In this document: positions 5,278 through 12,593 of the stretch, piece after piece
Layout of the letters: each line of letters starts with the position of its first letter
How positions within the stretch are numbered: position 1 is the stretch's first letter
Assembly (NCBI GenBank): GCA_966211425.1
Contig: CBIHNH010000015.1
Span: forward strand, 1 to 15,148
Direction of reading: 5' to 3'
DNA: 15,148 bases
From: CBIHNH01 sp966211425
GTDB lineage: Bacteria; Patescibacteriota; Saccharimonadia; Saccharimonadales; Saccharimonadaceae
Translations under genes and position numbers: made by a program
Notes under the pieces: model-generated
Told to the model about the DNA's origin: nothing
The model's input: the letters and a program-made list of their open reading frames with translations, nothing else
Databases searched by the model: none

Positions 5278-6185
5278 CCGACAAAAACCCAGACAACGAC
5301 GAGCCAACTTTCTTTGTTAGTCGCCGCGGTCGGCAGGTCGGTATTAACCAGGTAGACCTCAAAGGAATTGATGTCGATGACGACCCGTCAACTAAATCTC
5401 CGGCTCAAGCGGCGCCAAAAAAACAAGCACCTAAATCAAAACGCACAAGGGGCGGGTTGACGCGCCGGAAAAAGGGTATATTCGCGGTGATTATTCTCAC
5501 AATCCTGCTGGTACCTTTTGTCATCGGAGAGCTTGTGGCTGCCCAGTATCGTGCCGGTATTCCGGCGGCGAAGTCTACACTTGAGAGCATCGTGAGCAAG
5601 AGCGTATTGCCGGCACAGAAAAAACCGTCGCTCACAGCCGATAGTCTGCGGGGCATTGCGAATGAAGTTGATGAGATCGTTGGCGGGATGTGTCGAGGCG
5701 GACTACTCGACAATATGGCTTCGCTCTATCCTCGCGCATCGAATGCGCTCAAGGACTGTAAAGACAATCAGGCGGAGTACGCGTCTCTAGTCAGCGCCTT
5801 GCGACAATTCGAGAAAGAGACACGTTACCTGGAACGGGTGGATACGGTCATGAAGCCTGCAGCGACACCGATAACGGATGAGTTTGCCGTGATAGCGGCT
5901 CAGCAGACCGCTTGGCAGGAAGCGTCCGAGGCGCTGAACAAGCTTTCACCTTCCGGCGAAATGCAAGCGGCTCACTTAGCGATTAGTGCAAACGTAAAAG
6001 CGATCGCGGAGAACTGGTCAAAGCTGAATCAAGCTAATAGCGCCCAGGATGCGGCAGCGTTTATGGAGGCGGAAAAGGTACTTGCTAGCGAGTACGAAGC
6101 GCTCCGCTCAGCCAGTGCGGGCTTTAACCAGGTTCTTCAGGCGGCCCAGACCCGAGTCACCACGAGCTACGACGCTCTGCGATAA
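5274..6185 (+). CDS. Single-pass membrane protein with helical extracytoplasmic domain, unknown function
   Basis: A 303-aa protein I do not recognise. Residues 1-68 are a polar, probably disordered cytoplasmic tail rich in Lys, Arg, Pro and Asp. A transmembrane helix lies at about 69-89, with RRKK just before it (cytoplasmic side). The remaining 210 residues are mostly helical (Ala, Glu, Leu and Gln rich), with two Cys near residues 138 and 156 that could pair. The frame is open back to 5211, but the ATG at 5274 overlaps the preceding stop as ATGA, the usual sign of coupling, so that start is chosen. Its tie to the DUF3152 protease suggests a joint role at the cell surface, such as scaffold, regulator or substrate. 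This is inference. No terminator is visible before the rplC promoter. Confidence 0.8.
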   Translation: MTDKNPDNDEPTFFVSRRGRQVGINQVDLKGIDVDDDPSTKSPAQAAPKKQAPKSKRTRGGLTRRKKGIFAVIILTILLVPFVIGELVAAQYRAGIPAAKSTLESIVSKSVLPAQKKPSLTADSLRGIANEVDEIVGGMCRGGLLDNMASLYPRASNALKDCKDNQAEYASLVSALRQFEKETRYLERVDTVMKPAATPITDEFAVIAAQQTAWQEASEALNKLSPSGEMQAAHLAISANVKAIAENWSKLNQANSAQDAAAFMEAEKVLASEYEALRSASAGFNQVLQAAQTRVTTSYDALR

Positions 6186-6241
6186 TTTCGATTTCAGAAG
6201 CATCATACTAACCGCTCTTTGCTTGACGCCTGTTCATAGGA

Positions 6242-6256
6242 TGTCATACGTGTCAT
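6242..6256 (+). repeat. Tandem TGTCAT direct repeat upstream of the S10 promoter
   Basis: TGTCAT occurs at 6242-6247 and 6251-6256, spaced 9 nt start to start. The second copy ends 8 nt before the TTGACT -35 box. It could be an activator site or chance. Confidence 0.25.
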
Positions 6257-6264
6257 GTAACACC

Positions 6265-6293
6265 TTGACTAACAGCGATAAACTTGCTATATT
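6265..6293 (+). promoter_or_regulatory. Promoter of the S10-spc ribosomal operon
   Basis: TTGACT (6265-6270), 17 nt, then TATATT (6288-6293), each five of six to consensus. Transcription would start near 6300, giving a leader of about 100 nt before rplC. No further promoter or terminator is evident through rplO, so this one probably drives all 20 genes that follow. Confidence 0.85.
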
Positions 6294-6323
6294 TAGACGG
6301 TAACTTTTACGAAAAATATTAGT

Positions 6324-6377
6324 TTCTCGCGCGAATTGGTAAGTCCGACAGATACGGATACTGCCAGAAGCCGAGAA
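6324..6377 (+). promoter_or_regulatory. Structured leader upstream of rplC
   Basis: TTCTCG/CGAGAA (6324-6329 with 6372-6377) closes a region containing TGG/CCA (6337-6339 with 6364-6366) and TCCG/CGGA (6344-6347 with 6355-6358, loop ACAGATA). It lies between the predicted transcription start and the GAGGG Shine-Dalgarno (6391-6395). Ribosomal operon leaders often bind one of their own products; L4 is the classical case. Here the ligand, if any, is unknown. Confidence 0.4.
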
Positions 6378-6399
6378 TTTTAAGTGGGAAGAGGGATGT

Positions 6400-7011
6400 A
6401 TGAAAACCCTACTCGGTACCAAAATTGGTATGACCCAAATCATCAGTGATGATGGCGCTGCAGTTCCTGTAACGCTCGTCAAAGCTGGCCCAGTGACAGT
6501 CACTCAGGTGAAGACTGTTGAACGTGATGGCTATAACGCTGTCCAGCTGGGATATGGTGAGGGTAAGAACCTGAGCAATGCCGTGAGTGGCCATGTTAAG
6601 GCCGCAAAGGTAACGCCGAAGGTCATCCGCGAAGTTCGCGTCAATGAGCTCGGTGAACACAAGATCGGTGACGCATTTGATGTCACTGTTTTTGCCGTTG
6701 GCGACGTTGTCGACGTCACGGGTATCAGCAAAGGTAAAGGTTTCGCTGGTACGGTTAAACGACACAACTTTAATACTTCTAAGAAGACCCACGGTGGTAA
6801 CGGAAACGTTCGTAAACCAGGTTCTATCGGATCTATGTATCCGCAGAAAGTCTTCAAGGGCAAGCGCATGGCCGGCCGTATGGGTCACGACCAAGTAACC
6901 GTCAAGAATCTTGTCGTTGCTTACGTTGACGCCGAACTCGGTCTTATCGGCCTCAAGGGCGCTGTCCCAGGTCCCCGTAAGGGAACCGTCACAATCGGAG
7001 GGAAGGCATAA
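6400..7011 (+). CDS. rplC: 50S ribosomal protein L3
   Basis: Early-assembling 50S protein whose long loop reaches towards the peptidyl-transferase centre. It is 203 aa, normal length. It begins LLGTKIGMTQI, and the L3 signature block runs from GFAGTVKRHNF (114-124) through HGGNG and KPGSIG to VFKGKRMAGRMG (151-162). GAGGG (6391-6395) serves the ATG at 6400; an ATG at 6396 is out of frame. It is the first gene of the operon here because rpsJ has been moved away. Its stop shares one base with the rplD start (TAATG). Confidence 0.99.
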   Translation: MKTLLGTKIGMTQIISDDGAAVPVTLVKAGPVTVTQVKTVERDGYNAVQLGYGEGKNLSNAVSGHVKAAKVTPKVIREVRVNELGEHKIGDAFDVTVFAVGDVVDVTGISKGKGFAGTVKRHNFNTSKKTHGGNGNVRKPGSIGSMYPQKVFKGKRMAGRMGHDQVTVKNLVVAYVDAELGLIGLKGAVPGPRKGTVTIGGKA

Positions 7012-7649
7012 TGGCTGAGACAACTCGTACAACCAAACCAACCCTGTCTAAAGATGTCGCTGGCGTCGAGGTCACGAACCACGAACTGCTCAAACTGGCA
7101 TACGACAGCTACTTGGCAACTGCTCGTCTTTCGAGCGCAACCACAAAACAGCGCGGCGAAGTTCGCGGTGGTGGTAAAAAGCCATGGAAGCAAAAAGGCA
7201 CAGGCCGCGCACGTTTCGGTAGCTCACGCAACCCGATCTGGCGTGGTGGTGGTGTAGTATTCGGCCCACGCGGTAACGAGAACTACTCACTAAAGATCAG
7301 CACAACCAGCAAGCGTGTCGCACTTCGTCAGGCTCTGACGCTCGCAACCACTGCCGGCAAGATCCACGTTCTCGATGTCAAGACTACTGGCAAAACCAAA
7401 GAGATCGCAGATTTCCTGACAAAGAACAAGCTCGAACGCCGCGTTCTAATTGCTGTAGACGTCAAAACGCCTGAGCTGATCCGCGCAACCAACAACGTCC
7501 CGAACGTCCTCCTTGTCAGTGCGAAGTACCTCAGTGTCTTCCATATCCTAAACGCTGACGCGATCGTTCTGACACCGAAAGCCGTTGAGATCGTAAACTC
7601 ATGGCTCGGTAAAGCTGCCCCGCGTAGTACCGCAAAGGAGACCAAGTAA
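7011..7649 (+). CDS. rplD: 50S ribosomal protein L4
   Basis: Binds domain I of 23S rRNA; its extended loop lines the peptide exit tunnel. It is 212 aa. The Gly/Arg/Lys-rich loop is at about 46-87 (TKQRGEVRGGGKKPWKQKG followed by GRARFGSSRNP and GPRG). In some bacteria L4 also represses the S10 operon through its leader, which makes it the natural candidate ligand for the structure at 6324-6377. GGAGGGAAGG precedes the ATG. It overlaps both neighbours by one base (TAATG). Confidence 0.99.
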   Translation: MAETTRTTKPTLSKDVAGVEVTNHELLKLAYDSYLATARLSSATTKQRGEVRGGGKKPWKQKGTGRARFGSSRNPIWRGGGVVFGPRGNENYSLKISTTSKRVALRQALTLATTAGKIHVLDVKTTGKTKEIADFLTKNKLERRVLIAVDVKTPELIRATNNVPNVLLVSAKYLSVFHILNADAIVLTPKAVEIVNSWLGKAAPRSTAKETK

Positions 7650-7969
7650 TGTTGACTCTTATCCCACGCGTCTCTGAAAAGGCCTATGGCCAGAGCCAGA
7701 ACGGTACCTACGTCTTTAACGTTCCTATGACCGCTAACAAGGCCGGTGTTATCACCGCCGTGAAAGCCCAATACGACGTTGAGGTGAACGATGTACGTTT
7801 TGTTATCCAACAGGGCAAGCCGGTTCGTGCAAGTCGCGGTAAGCGCGCACAACCAGGTACAGCTCTGCGATCGAAAACTAAGAAAGCATATGTATCCTTG
7901 GTCGAAGGTGCGAGCTTGAACCTATTTAACGAAGAAGAGTCTTCAGCGAATAAGGCAGGAGAAAAGTAG
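7649..7969 (+). CDS. rplW: 50S ribosomal protein L23
   Basis: Sits at the tunnel exit and, in bacteria generally, is the docking site for trigger factor and SRP. It is 106 aa. The L23 fold is recognisable from the short N-terminal PRVSEKAYG, the VKAQYDVEVNDVRFV beta-helix stretch, the basic RASRGKRA loop and the closing KTKKAYVSL strand. AAAGGAG in the end of rplD is the ribosome-binding site. A polar tail of about 20 residues (Glu, Ser and Lys rich) extends past the core. Confidence 0.98.
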   Translation: MLTLIPRVSEKAYGQSQNGTYVFNVPMTANKAGVITAVKAQYDVEVNDVRFVIQQGKPVRASRGKRAQPGTALRSKTKKAYVSLVEGASLNLFNEEESSANKAGEK

Positions 7970-7970
7970 T

Positions 7971-8810
7971 ATGGCACTGAAACAATACAAGCCAACAACT
8001 AACGGCCGTCGCGGCATGACGTCTCAGGATTTCTCAGACATCACCACGCGCAAGCCGCTCAAGAGCCTGATCAAGGCGAAAAAGAGTACGGCAGGACGTA
8101 ACAACACCGGTCGTATCACGACTCGTCACCGCGGTGGTGGCGTCAAACAATACTACCGTCTGTTGAACCACCGTCTTGCTGCCGGTACGACTGCGTCTAT
8201 TGAAGAAATCGAATACGACCCGAACCGTTCTGCGCGTATCGCACGTATTCGCGACCAACATGGTCTGTACCACTACATCCTAGCTGACAAGAACATGAAA
8301 GTCGGAAACAAGATCGTTTCCGGTCCTGAAGCTGCAGTTGAAGTATCTAACCGTCTCCCGCTTGCAAATATCCCAACCGGTACACAGATCTACAACATTG
8401 AGATCCAGGCTGGTAAGGGTGGCCAAATGGTCCGCGGTGCTGGGACAAAAGCCCAGCTCATGGCCAAAGAAGGCGACTACGCCCAGGTCAAACTGCCATC
8501 AGGTGAAGTTCGTCGTTTCCGTCTGGAATGTATGGCGAGCATCGGTGTTGTCGGTAACGAGCAGCACCAGAACGTTAAGATCGGTTCTGCCGGTCGTAAG
8601 CGCCGCATGGGTATTCGCCCAAGCGTCCGTGGTGTTGTTATGAACGCCGCAGATCACCCACACGGTGGTGGTGACGGTGGTCGTCACGGTTCTGGTAAAC
8701 CACCACGTACTCCGTGGGGTCAGTTGACACTCGGTTACCGTACCCGACGCCGCAAGGATGTTAGCGGAATGATAGTAAGAAGTCGCCATGATGCGAAGAG
8801 GAAGAGGTAG
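7971..8810 (+). CDS. rplB: 50S ribosomal protein L2
   Basis: Essential for subunit association and peptidyl-transferase assembly. It is 279 aa, as expected. The C-terminal signature SVRGVVMNAADHPHGGG (218-234) includes His229, the residue linked to peptidyl-transferase activity in E. coli. Many bacteria read NPVDHPHGGG where this has NAADHPHGGG. The N-terminal RNA-binding OB domain and the RHRGGG motif (52-57) are present. One base separates it from rplW, and AGGAG precedes the start. Confidence 0.99.
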   Translation: MALKQYKPTTNGRRGMTSQDFSDITTRKPLKSLIKAKKSTAGRNNTGRITTRHRGGGVKQYYRLLNHRLAAGTTASIEEIEYDPNRSARIARIRDQHGLYHYILADKNMKVGNKIVSGPEAAVEVSNRLPLANIPTGTQIYNIEIQAGKGGQMVRGAGTKAQLMAKEGDYAQVKLPSGEVRRFRLECMASIGVVGNEQHQNVKIGSAGRKRRMGIRPSVRGVVMNAADHPHGGGDGGRHGSGKPPRTPWGQLTLGYRTRRRKDVSGMIVRSRHDAKRKR

Positions 8811-8813
8811 ACT

Positions 8814-9080
8814 ATGAGTAGATCACTCAAAAAAGGTCCGTTCGTCGACTTCAAGCTCGCTAAGAAAGTGGCGGCGCTTGGTCCAGACGATCGTACCGTC
8901 ATTAAAACGTGGGCACGCGCAAGCACGGTCACGCCAGAAATGGTTGGTCGTACGATCGCTGTTCACAACGGCCGCATGCACGTTCCTGTATACATTTCGG
9001 AAAATATGGTTGGCCACAAGCTCGGTGAGTTTAGTCCTACCCGTAAGTTCCGAAAACACGGTGGAAAGGATAAGAAGTAA
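8814..9080 (+). CDS. rpsS: 30S ribosomal protein S19
   Basis: Head protein of the 30S subunit that contacts S13 and the A-site finger bridge. It is 88 aa, standard. It starts SRSLKKGPFVD and carries the S19 signature around HNGRMHVPVYISENMVGHKLGEF, ending in a basic tail. AGAGG lies before the ATG. It overlaps the rplV start by one base (TAATG). Confidence 0.99.
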   Translation: MSRSLKKGPFVDFKLAKKVAALGPDDRTVIKTWARASTVTPEMVGRTIAVHNGRMHVPVYISENMVGHKLGEFSPTRKFRKHGGKDKK

Positions 9081-9475
9081 TGGCTGAGAAAACTACACGT
9101 GCCGTTGCAAAGGGCGTAGCCCTCGCACCACGCAAGGTCAGCCTCGTTGCCAGCCTCGTCCGCGGACGAACAGTCGCTGACGCGCTCGTTATCCTTGAGC
9201 ACACCCCAAAGCGCGCTGCTAAAACGATCGCAAAGGTGATCAACAGCGCTAAGGCTAACGCGACAAACACGCATGGTATCGAAGGTAAAGATCTCATTAT
9301 CGAGACTTTGACTGTTACCGCTGGTCCACGCCTCAAGCGCTACAAACCAGCTGCCATGGGTCGTGCACTGCCATTCCAGAAGAAAACAAGCCACATCACG
9401 GTTGTTGTCCGTGGTGCTGAGAAGCCTAAAAAGAAGCCGGCCGCAAAGCCAGCTGAAAGTAAGGAGACGAAATAA
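9080..9475 (+). CDS. rplV: 50S ribosomal protein L22
   Basis: Binds all 23S rRNA domains; its beta-hairpin lines the exit tunnel at the macrolide constriction. It is 131 aa against about 110 in many bacteria. The extra length is a C-terminal Lys/Pro/Ala/Glu tail after the conserved KKTSHITVVV strand. The hairpin region reads GPRLKRYKPAAMGRALPFQKK. The tail is low complexity and probably disordered on the ribosome surface. One-base overlaps join it to rpsS and rpsC. Confidence 0.98.
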   Translation: MAEKTTRAVAKGVALAPRKVSLVASLVRGRTVADALVILEHTPKRAAKTIAKVINSAKANATNTHGIEGKDLIIETLTVTAGPRLKRYKPAAMGRALPFQKKTSHITVVVRGAEKPKKKPAAKPAESKETK

Positions 9476-10110
9476 TGGGTCAAAAAGTAAACCCTATCAG
9501 CATGCGTCTCCAGGTTCACAAGAACTGGCGTTCAAAGTGGTTTGCCACAAAACGCGAATATGTTCAGTGGCTTTCTGAGGACATCGCTGTTCGCAAGACG
9601 ATCGAAAAGCGATTTGAAACGCGTGCTGTTATCAACGATACCGTTATCGAACGTTCATCCAACCTTTGCACCATATCTATCCACACGAGCAAAGCTGGTG
9701 TGGTTATCGGTCGCCAAGGTACTGGTGTTAACGAGCTCAAGAAAGACATCGAAAAGATCGTCGGCATGCCGGTACGTATCAACATCGAAGAAGTCAAACG
9801 TCCTGAGCTCGCAGCCAAGTTGGTTGCAGAGAACATTGCTCGTCAGCTCGAGCGCCGCATCAACTTCCGCCGTGCGACAAAGATGAGCGCGCAGAACACG
9901 ATGAACGCTGGTGCCAAAGGTATCCGTATCGAGGTCGCCGGTCGTTTGAACGGCGCTGAGATGAGCCGTCGTGAAAAGGTGATCCTGGGCTCAGTCCCAC
10001 TTCACACTCTTCGCGCTGACATAGATTACAACCTTGCAAAAGCCAAAACTCCTACCGGTATCATCGGTGTGAAAGTTTGGATCTACAAGGGTGAGAGGAG
10101 CGATCGCTAA
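9475..10110 (+). CDS. rpsC: 30S ribosomal protein S3
   Basis: Forms the mRNA entry channel with S4 and S5. It is 211 aa. It starts GQKVNPISMRL, has a type II KH domain with the GxxG loop GRQG (79-82), and the C-terminal S3 signature around EVAGRLNGAEMSRRE. The C terminus is short and ends at GERSDR, without the long tail seen in some bacteria. AAGGAG precedes the ATG. It overlaps rplV and rplP by one base each. Confidence 0.99.
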   Translation: MGQKVNPISMRLQVHKNWRSKWFATKREYVQWLSEDIAVRKTIEKRFETRAVINDTVIERSSNLCTISIHTSKAGVVIGRQGTGVNELKKDIEKIVGMPVRINIEEVKRPELAAKLVAENIARQLERRINFRRATKMSAQNTMNAGAKGIRIEVAGRLNGAEMSRREKVILGSVPLHTLRADIDYNLAKAKTPTGIIGVKVWIYKGERSDR

Positions 10111-10523
10111 TGTTGCTTCCAAAGAAAACCAAGTTCCGTAAGGTAAGAAAAGGCAAGAACGACGGTATCGCCTCTCGTTCTAACTACATCGCATTTGGCG
10201 ATTATGCCCTGCAAAGTACAACCAACGAACGTATTACCTCACGCCAGATCGAGTCAGCTCGTCAGGCGATGACCCGCTACATCAAGCGTGGCGGTAAGAT
10301 CTGGATCCGAATCTTTCCACATACTCCCGTGACTCGTAAGCCACAGGACGTAAAGATGGGCTCAGGCAAAGGTAACCCAGAGTTCTTCGTCGCCAAGGTC
10401 AAAGCCGGCACGGTCATGTTCGAAATGAAGGGTGTCACTGAAGAGATTGCTCGCGAAGCTATGCGCCTCGCAGCACACAAACTTCCCGTCAAAACCCGTT
10501 TTATCCGTAGGGAGGACGCATAG
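10110..10523 (+). CDS. rplP: 50S ribosomal protein L16
   Basis: Sits near the A site and helps position tRNA. It is 137 aa, standard. The start MLLPKKTKFRKVRKGK and the blocks RYIKRGGKIWIRIFPHTPVT and MGSGKGNPEFFVAKVKAG are typical of L16. Its ATG overlaps the rpsC stop by one base, with GAGAGGAG upstream. It is followed by rpmC after 2 nt, the usual L16-L29-S17 order. Confidence 0.99.
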   Translation: MLLPKKTKFRKVRKGKNDGIASRSNYIAFGDYALQSTTNERITSRQIESARQAMTRYIKRGGKIWIRIFPHTPVTRKPQDVKMGSGKGNPEFFVAKVKAGTVMFEMKGVTEEIAREAMRLAAHKLPVKTRFIRREDA

Positions 10524-10525
10524 TT

Positions 10526-10738
10526 ATGAACGCTACTGAACTACGCACCAAGAGCGTCGCTGATCTCCAGAAGCTCCTCGCCGAAAAGCGTGCCGAACTT
10601 TCTGAGAACAAGCGTTCACTCGCTGCCGGTGAATTACCTAACCCACGTGTGGTTGGTAATATCCGACGCGATATCGCTCGTATCCTAACCTGCCTTAACC
10701 AGGCAATGAAAACTGAAACGTCGAAAGGAGAGGCGTAA
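10526..10738 (+). CDS. rpmC: 50S ribosomal protein L29
   Basis: Small two-helix protein beside the tunnel exit, next to L23. It is 70 aa. The L29 pattern is visible: ELRTKSVADLQKLLAEKRAEL (first helix), then NPRVVGNIRRDIARILT (second helix). GGGAGG in the end of rplP is the ribosome-binding site. Its stop codon directly abuts the rpsQ start with no base between. Confidence 0.97.
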   Translation: MNATELRTKSVADLQKLLAEKRAELSENKRSLAAGELPNPRVVGNIRRDIARILTCLNQAMKTETSKGEA

Positions 10739-11038
10739 ATGGCTAAGAAAATCGTTGGCGTCGTATCATCCGACGTTCGTAACAAGACCATCACTGTCAC
10801 GGCAACAAACCGTGAGACCCACCCGTTGTACGGAAAGCAGTACACGGTGACTCGCAAATACACCGCGCATGATGAAAAGAATGAAGCTAACAAAGGCGAC
10901 CGCGTAGAGATTATGTCGGTTCGACCTATTAGCAAAACTAAGAGCTGGACTCTGAGCCGCATTATCGAAACCGGTCACGGTGAGATTGAGCTCAAAGAAG
11001 AACCAGCCCTAACGACCGAGAAAGCGGGAGAGGCGTAG
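10739..11038 (+). CDS. rpsQ: 30S ribosomal protein S17
   Basis: Early-binding OB-fold protein of the 30S body. It is 99 aa, somewhat longer than the common 80-90 because of a Glu/Lys/Ala-rich tail. The core reads VGVVSSDVRNKTITV, then the Lys-Tyr strand, then the S17 signature GDRVEIMSVRPISKTKSW. AAAGGAGAGG lies upstream. It is separated by 4 nt from rplN. Confidence 0.98.
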   Translation: MAKKIVGVVSSDVRNKTITVTATNRETHPLYGKQYTVTRKYTAHDEKNEANKGDRVEIMSVRPISKTKSWTLSRIIETGHGEIELKEEPALTTEKAGEA

Positions 11039-11042
11039 GCAT

Positions 11043-11411
11043 ATGATCCAACAAGAATCCCGACTTAAGGTCGCCGACAACAGCGGTGCAAAGGAAATCC
11101 TTTGTATCCGCGTCCTCGGTGGTACTCGTCGTCGTTACGCTCGTGTCGGTGATATCATCGTCGCGACCGTAAAGGACGCTAACCCATCAGGTAACGTTAA
11201 GAAAAAGAGTGTGGTTAAAGCAGTTGTCGTTCGTACGACTGACCAGATCCGACGTAAAGATGGCTCAACAATTCGTTTCGACGAGAACGCAGCTGTTATC
11301 ATCGGTGACGACAAGAACCCACGTGCAACACGTGTATTCGGCCCAATCCCACGTGAACTGCGTGAAGCAGGTTACGCAAAGATTATCAGCCTAGCACCGG
11401 AGGTACTCTAA
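11043..11411 (+). CDS. rplN: 50S ribosomal protein L14
   Basis: Contributes to intersubunit bridges and is a known docking surface for the silencing factor RsfS. It is 122 aa, standard. It begins MIQQESRLKVADNSGAKE and carries the L14 signature DNSGAKEILCIRVLGG; the end RELREAGYAKIISLAPEVL is canonical. GGGAGAGG precedes the ATG. One base separates it from rplX. Confidence 0.99.
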   Translation: MIQQESRLKVADNSGAKEILCIRVLGGTRRRYARVGDIIVATVKDANPSGNVKKKSVVKAVVVRTTDQIRRKDGSTIRFDENAAVIIGDDKNPRATRVFGPIPRELREAGYAKIISLAPEVL

Positions 11412-11412
11412 T

Positions 11413-11733
11413 ATGGCGCTTCGCATTAAAAAAGGTGATCTGGTAAAGATCATCACCGGTAGCCATAAAGGCAAAACCGGCAAGGTCGTTTCAACTAACG
11501 TCCGTGAACACACGGTAAAGGTTGAAAAGATCGGCGTCCAGAAACGCCACATCAAACCTTCACAGCTGAACCCACGCGGTGGCACCAAAGAGATTCACAA
11601 GTCTCTGCCACTCGGAAATGTCGCTCTCGTCGCTGACGAGACAAAGGGCACCACCACACGTGTTGGCTATAAGGTAGACAAAGACGGTAACAAAGTACGT
11701 ATCGCTAAGGTATCTGGAAAGGAGATCAAGTAA
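11413..11733 (+). CDS. rplX: 50S ribosomal protein L24
   Basis: One of the two assembly initiators of the 50S subunit; it lies near the tunnel exit. It is 106 aa. An N-terminal KOW motif is clear (KKGDLVKIITGSHKGKTGKV, about residues 6-25), followed by the IGVQKRHIKP stretch. CGGAGG in the end of rplN serves as the ribosome-binding site. Its stop overlaps the rplE start by one base. Confidence 0.99.
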   Translation: MALRIKKGDLVKIITGSHKGKTGKVVSTNVREHTVKVEKIGVQKRHIKPSQLNPRGGTKEIHKSLPLGNVALVADETKGTTTRVGYKVDKDGNKVRIAKVSGKEIK

Positions 11734-12311
11734 TGGCTACCAAAACTGTTTCAACTCAGCCGCGACTCAAATCGCTGTACGATAGCAAGTTGGTTGCTGA
11801 ACTCCAAAAAGAACTGGAACTTGGCAATGTACATCAGGTACCAAAACTGGAAAAGATCGTTATCAGCGTTGGTATCGGTAAGAACAAAGATGACAAGCGT
11901 CATCACGAGCTCGTGAGCACGACACTTCGCAAGATCACTGGCCAACAGCCGGTTGATCGCATGGCGAAAAAGTCTATCGCAAGTTTCAAGATCCGTGCCG
12001 GTATGAACCGTGTCGGTGTCAGCGTTACCCTACGCGGCAACCGCATGTACGAGTTCCTCGACCGGCTGACTAACGTAGCTCTGCCTCGTGTTCGTGACTT
12101 TCACGGCGTCGGCGCCAAAGGTTTCGACCGTGCAGGTAACTACAACCTGGGCATCGTAGAGCAATCTATCTTCCCAGAGCTTACGTTCGAAGACACACAG
12201 TTGCTCCACGGTATGCAGGTCACCTTCGTGATGAAGACCGGTGGTGCAGCACACAGCCGTGCACTGTTAGAAAAATTTGGCATTCCATTCGAGAAAGGAG
12301 ATCGACGCTAA
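11733..12311 (+). CDS. rplE: 50S ribosomal protein L5
   Basis: Central-protuberance protein that carries 5S rRNA and touches P-site tRNA. It is 192 aa. The L5 signature LEKIVISVGIGKNKDD is near residue 40, and the C-terminal block RVRDFHGVGAKGFDRAGNYN is present. The usual GLNEQ-IFPE segment reads GIVEQSIFPEL. GGAAAGGAG upstream gives a good start. It overlaps rplX and rpsN by one base each. Confidence 0.99.
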   Translation: MATKTVSTQPRLKSLYDSKLVAELQKELELGNVHQVPKLEKIVISVGIGKNKDDKRHHELVSTTLRKITGQQPVDRMAKKSIASFKIRAGMNRVGVSVTLRGNRMYEFLDRLTNVALPRVRDFHGVGAKGFDRAGNYNLGIVEQSIFPELTFEDTQLLHGMQVTFVMKTGGAAHSRALLEKFGIPFEKGDRR

Positions 12312-12580
12312 TGGCCAAGAAATCAATGGTCGCTCGTGACCTTAAACGACAGAAAATGATTGCGAAATACGCAGCAAAGCGCGCAGAGCTCAAAGCAGCT
12401 GGTGACCAAGAAGGTCTCCAGGCATTACCTACGAACTCTAGCCCAACCCGCTGGAAGAACCGTAGTTCAACCACTGGTCGCCCGCGTGCATACATGCGCC
12501 GATTTGGCCTTGATCGCATCTCATTCCGTGAGCATGCATCCAAGGGAGAAATCCCCGGTATAACTAAGGCGAGCTGGTAG
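12311..12580 (+). CDS. rpsN: 30S ribosomal protein S14, long zinc-free form
   Basis: Head protein of the 30S subunit. It is 89 aa, the long form that lacks the CxxC zinc ligands (no Cys at all). The S14 signature is seen in NRSSTTGRPRAYMRRFGLDRISFREHA split around the Arg-rich centre, and the end GEIPGITKASW is canonical. Many small-genome bacteria keep the short zinc form, so the type is informative. It is one base into the rplE stop and 13 nt ahead of rpsH. Confidence 0.99.
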   Translation: MAKKSMVARDLKRQKMIAKYAAKRAELKAAGDQEGLQALPTNSSPTRWKNRSSTTGRPRAYMRRFGLDRISFREHASKGEIPGITKASW

Positions 12581-12593
12581 GAAGGATATCGAT

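Noticed and set aside
6223..6252. A second promoter (TTGACG) upstream of the main rplC promoter
   Set aside because: No -10 box of reasonable quality lies 16-18 nt downstream; the TTGACT-17-TATATT pair is far better.
6409..7041. 210-codon minus-strand frame opposite rplC
   Set aside because: Shadow of rplC with Ser/Thr/Val-rich, unfamiliar composition and no promoter or ribosome-binding site.
7328..7852. 174-codon minus-strand frame across rplD and rplW
   Set aside because: It spans two confirmed genes and their junction on the other strand, so it is a codon-bias shadow.
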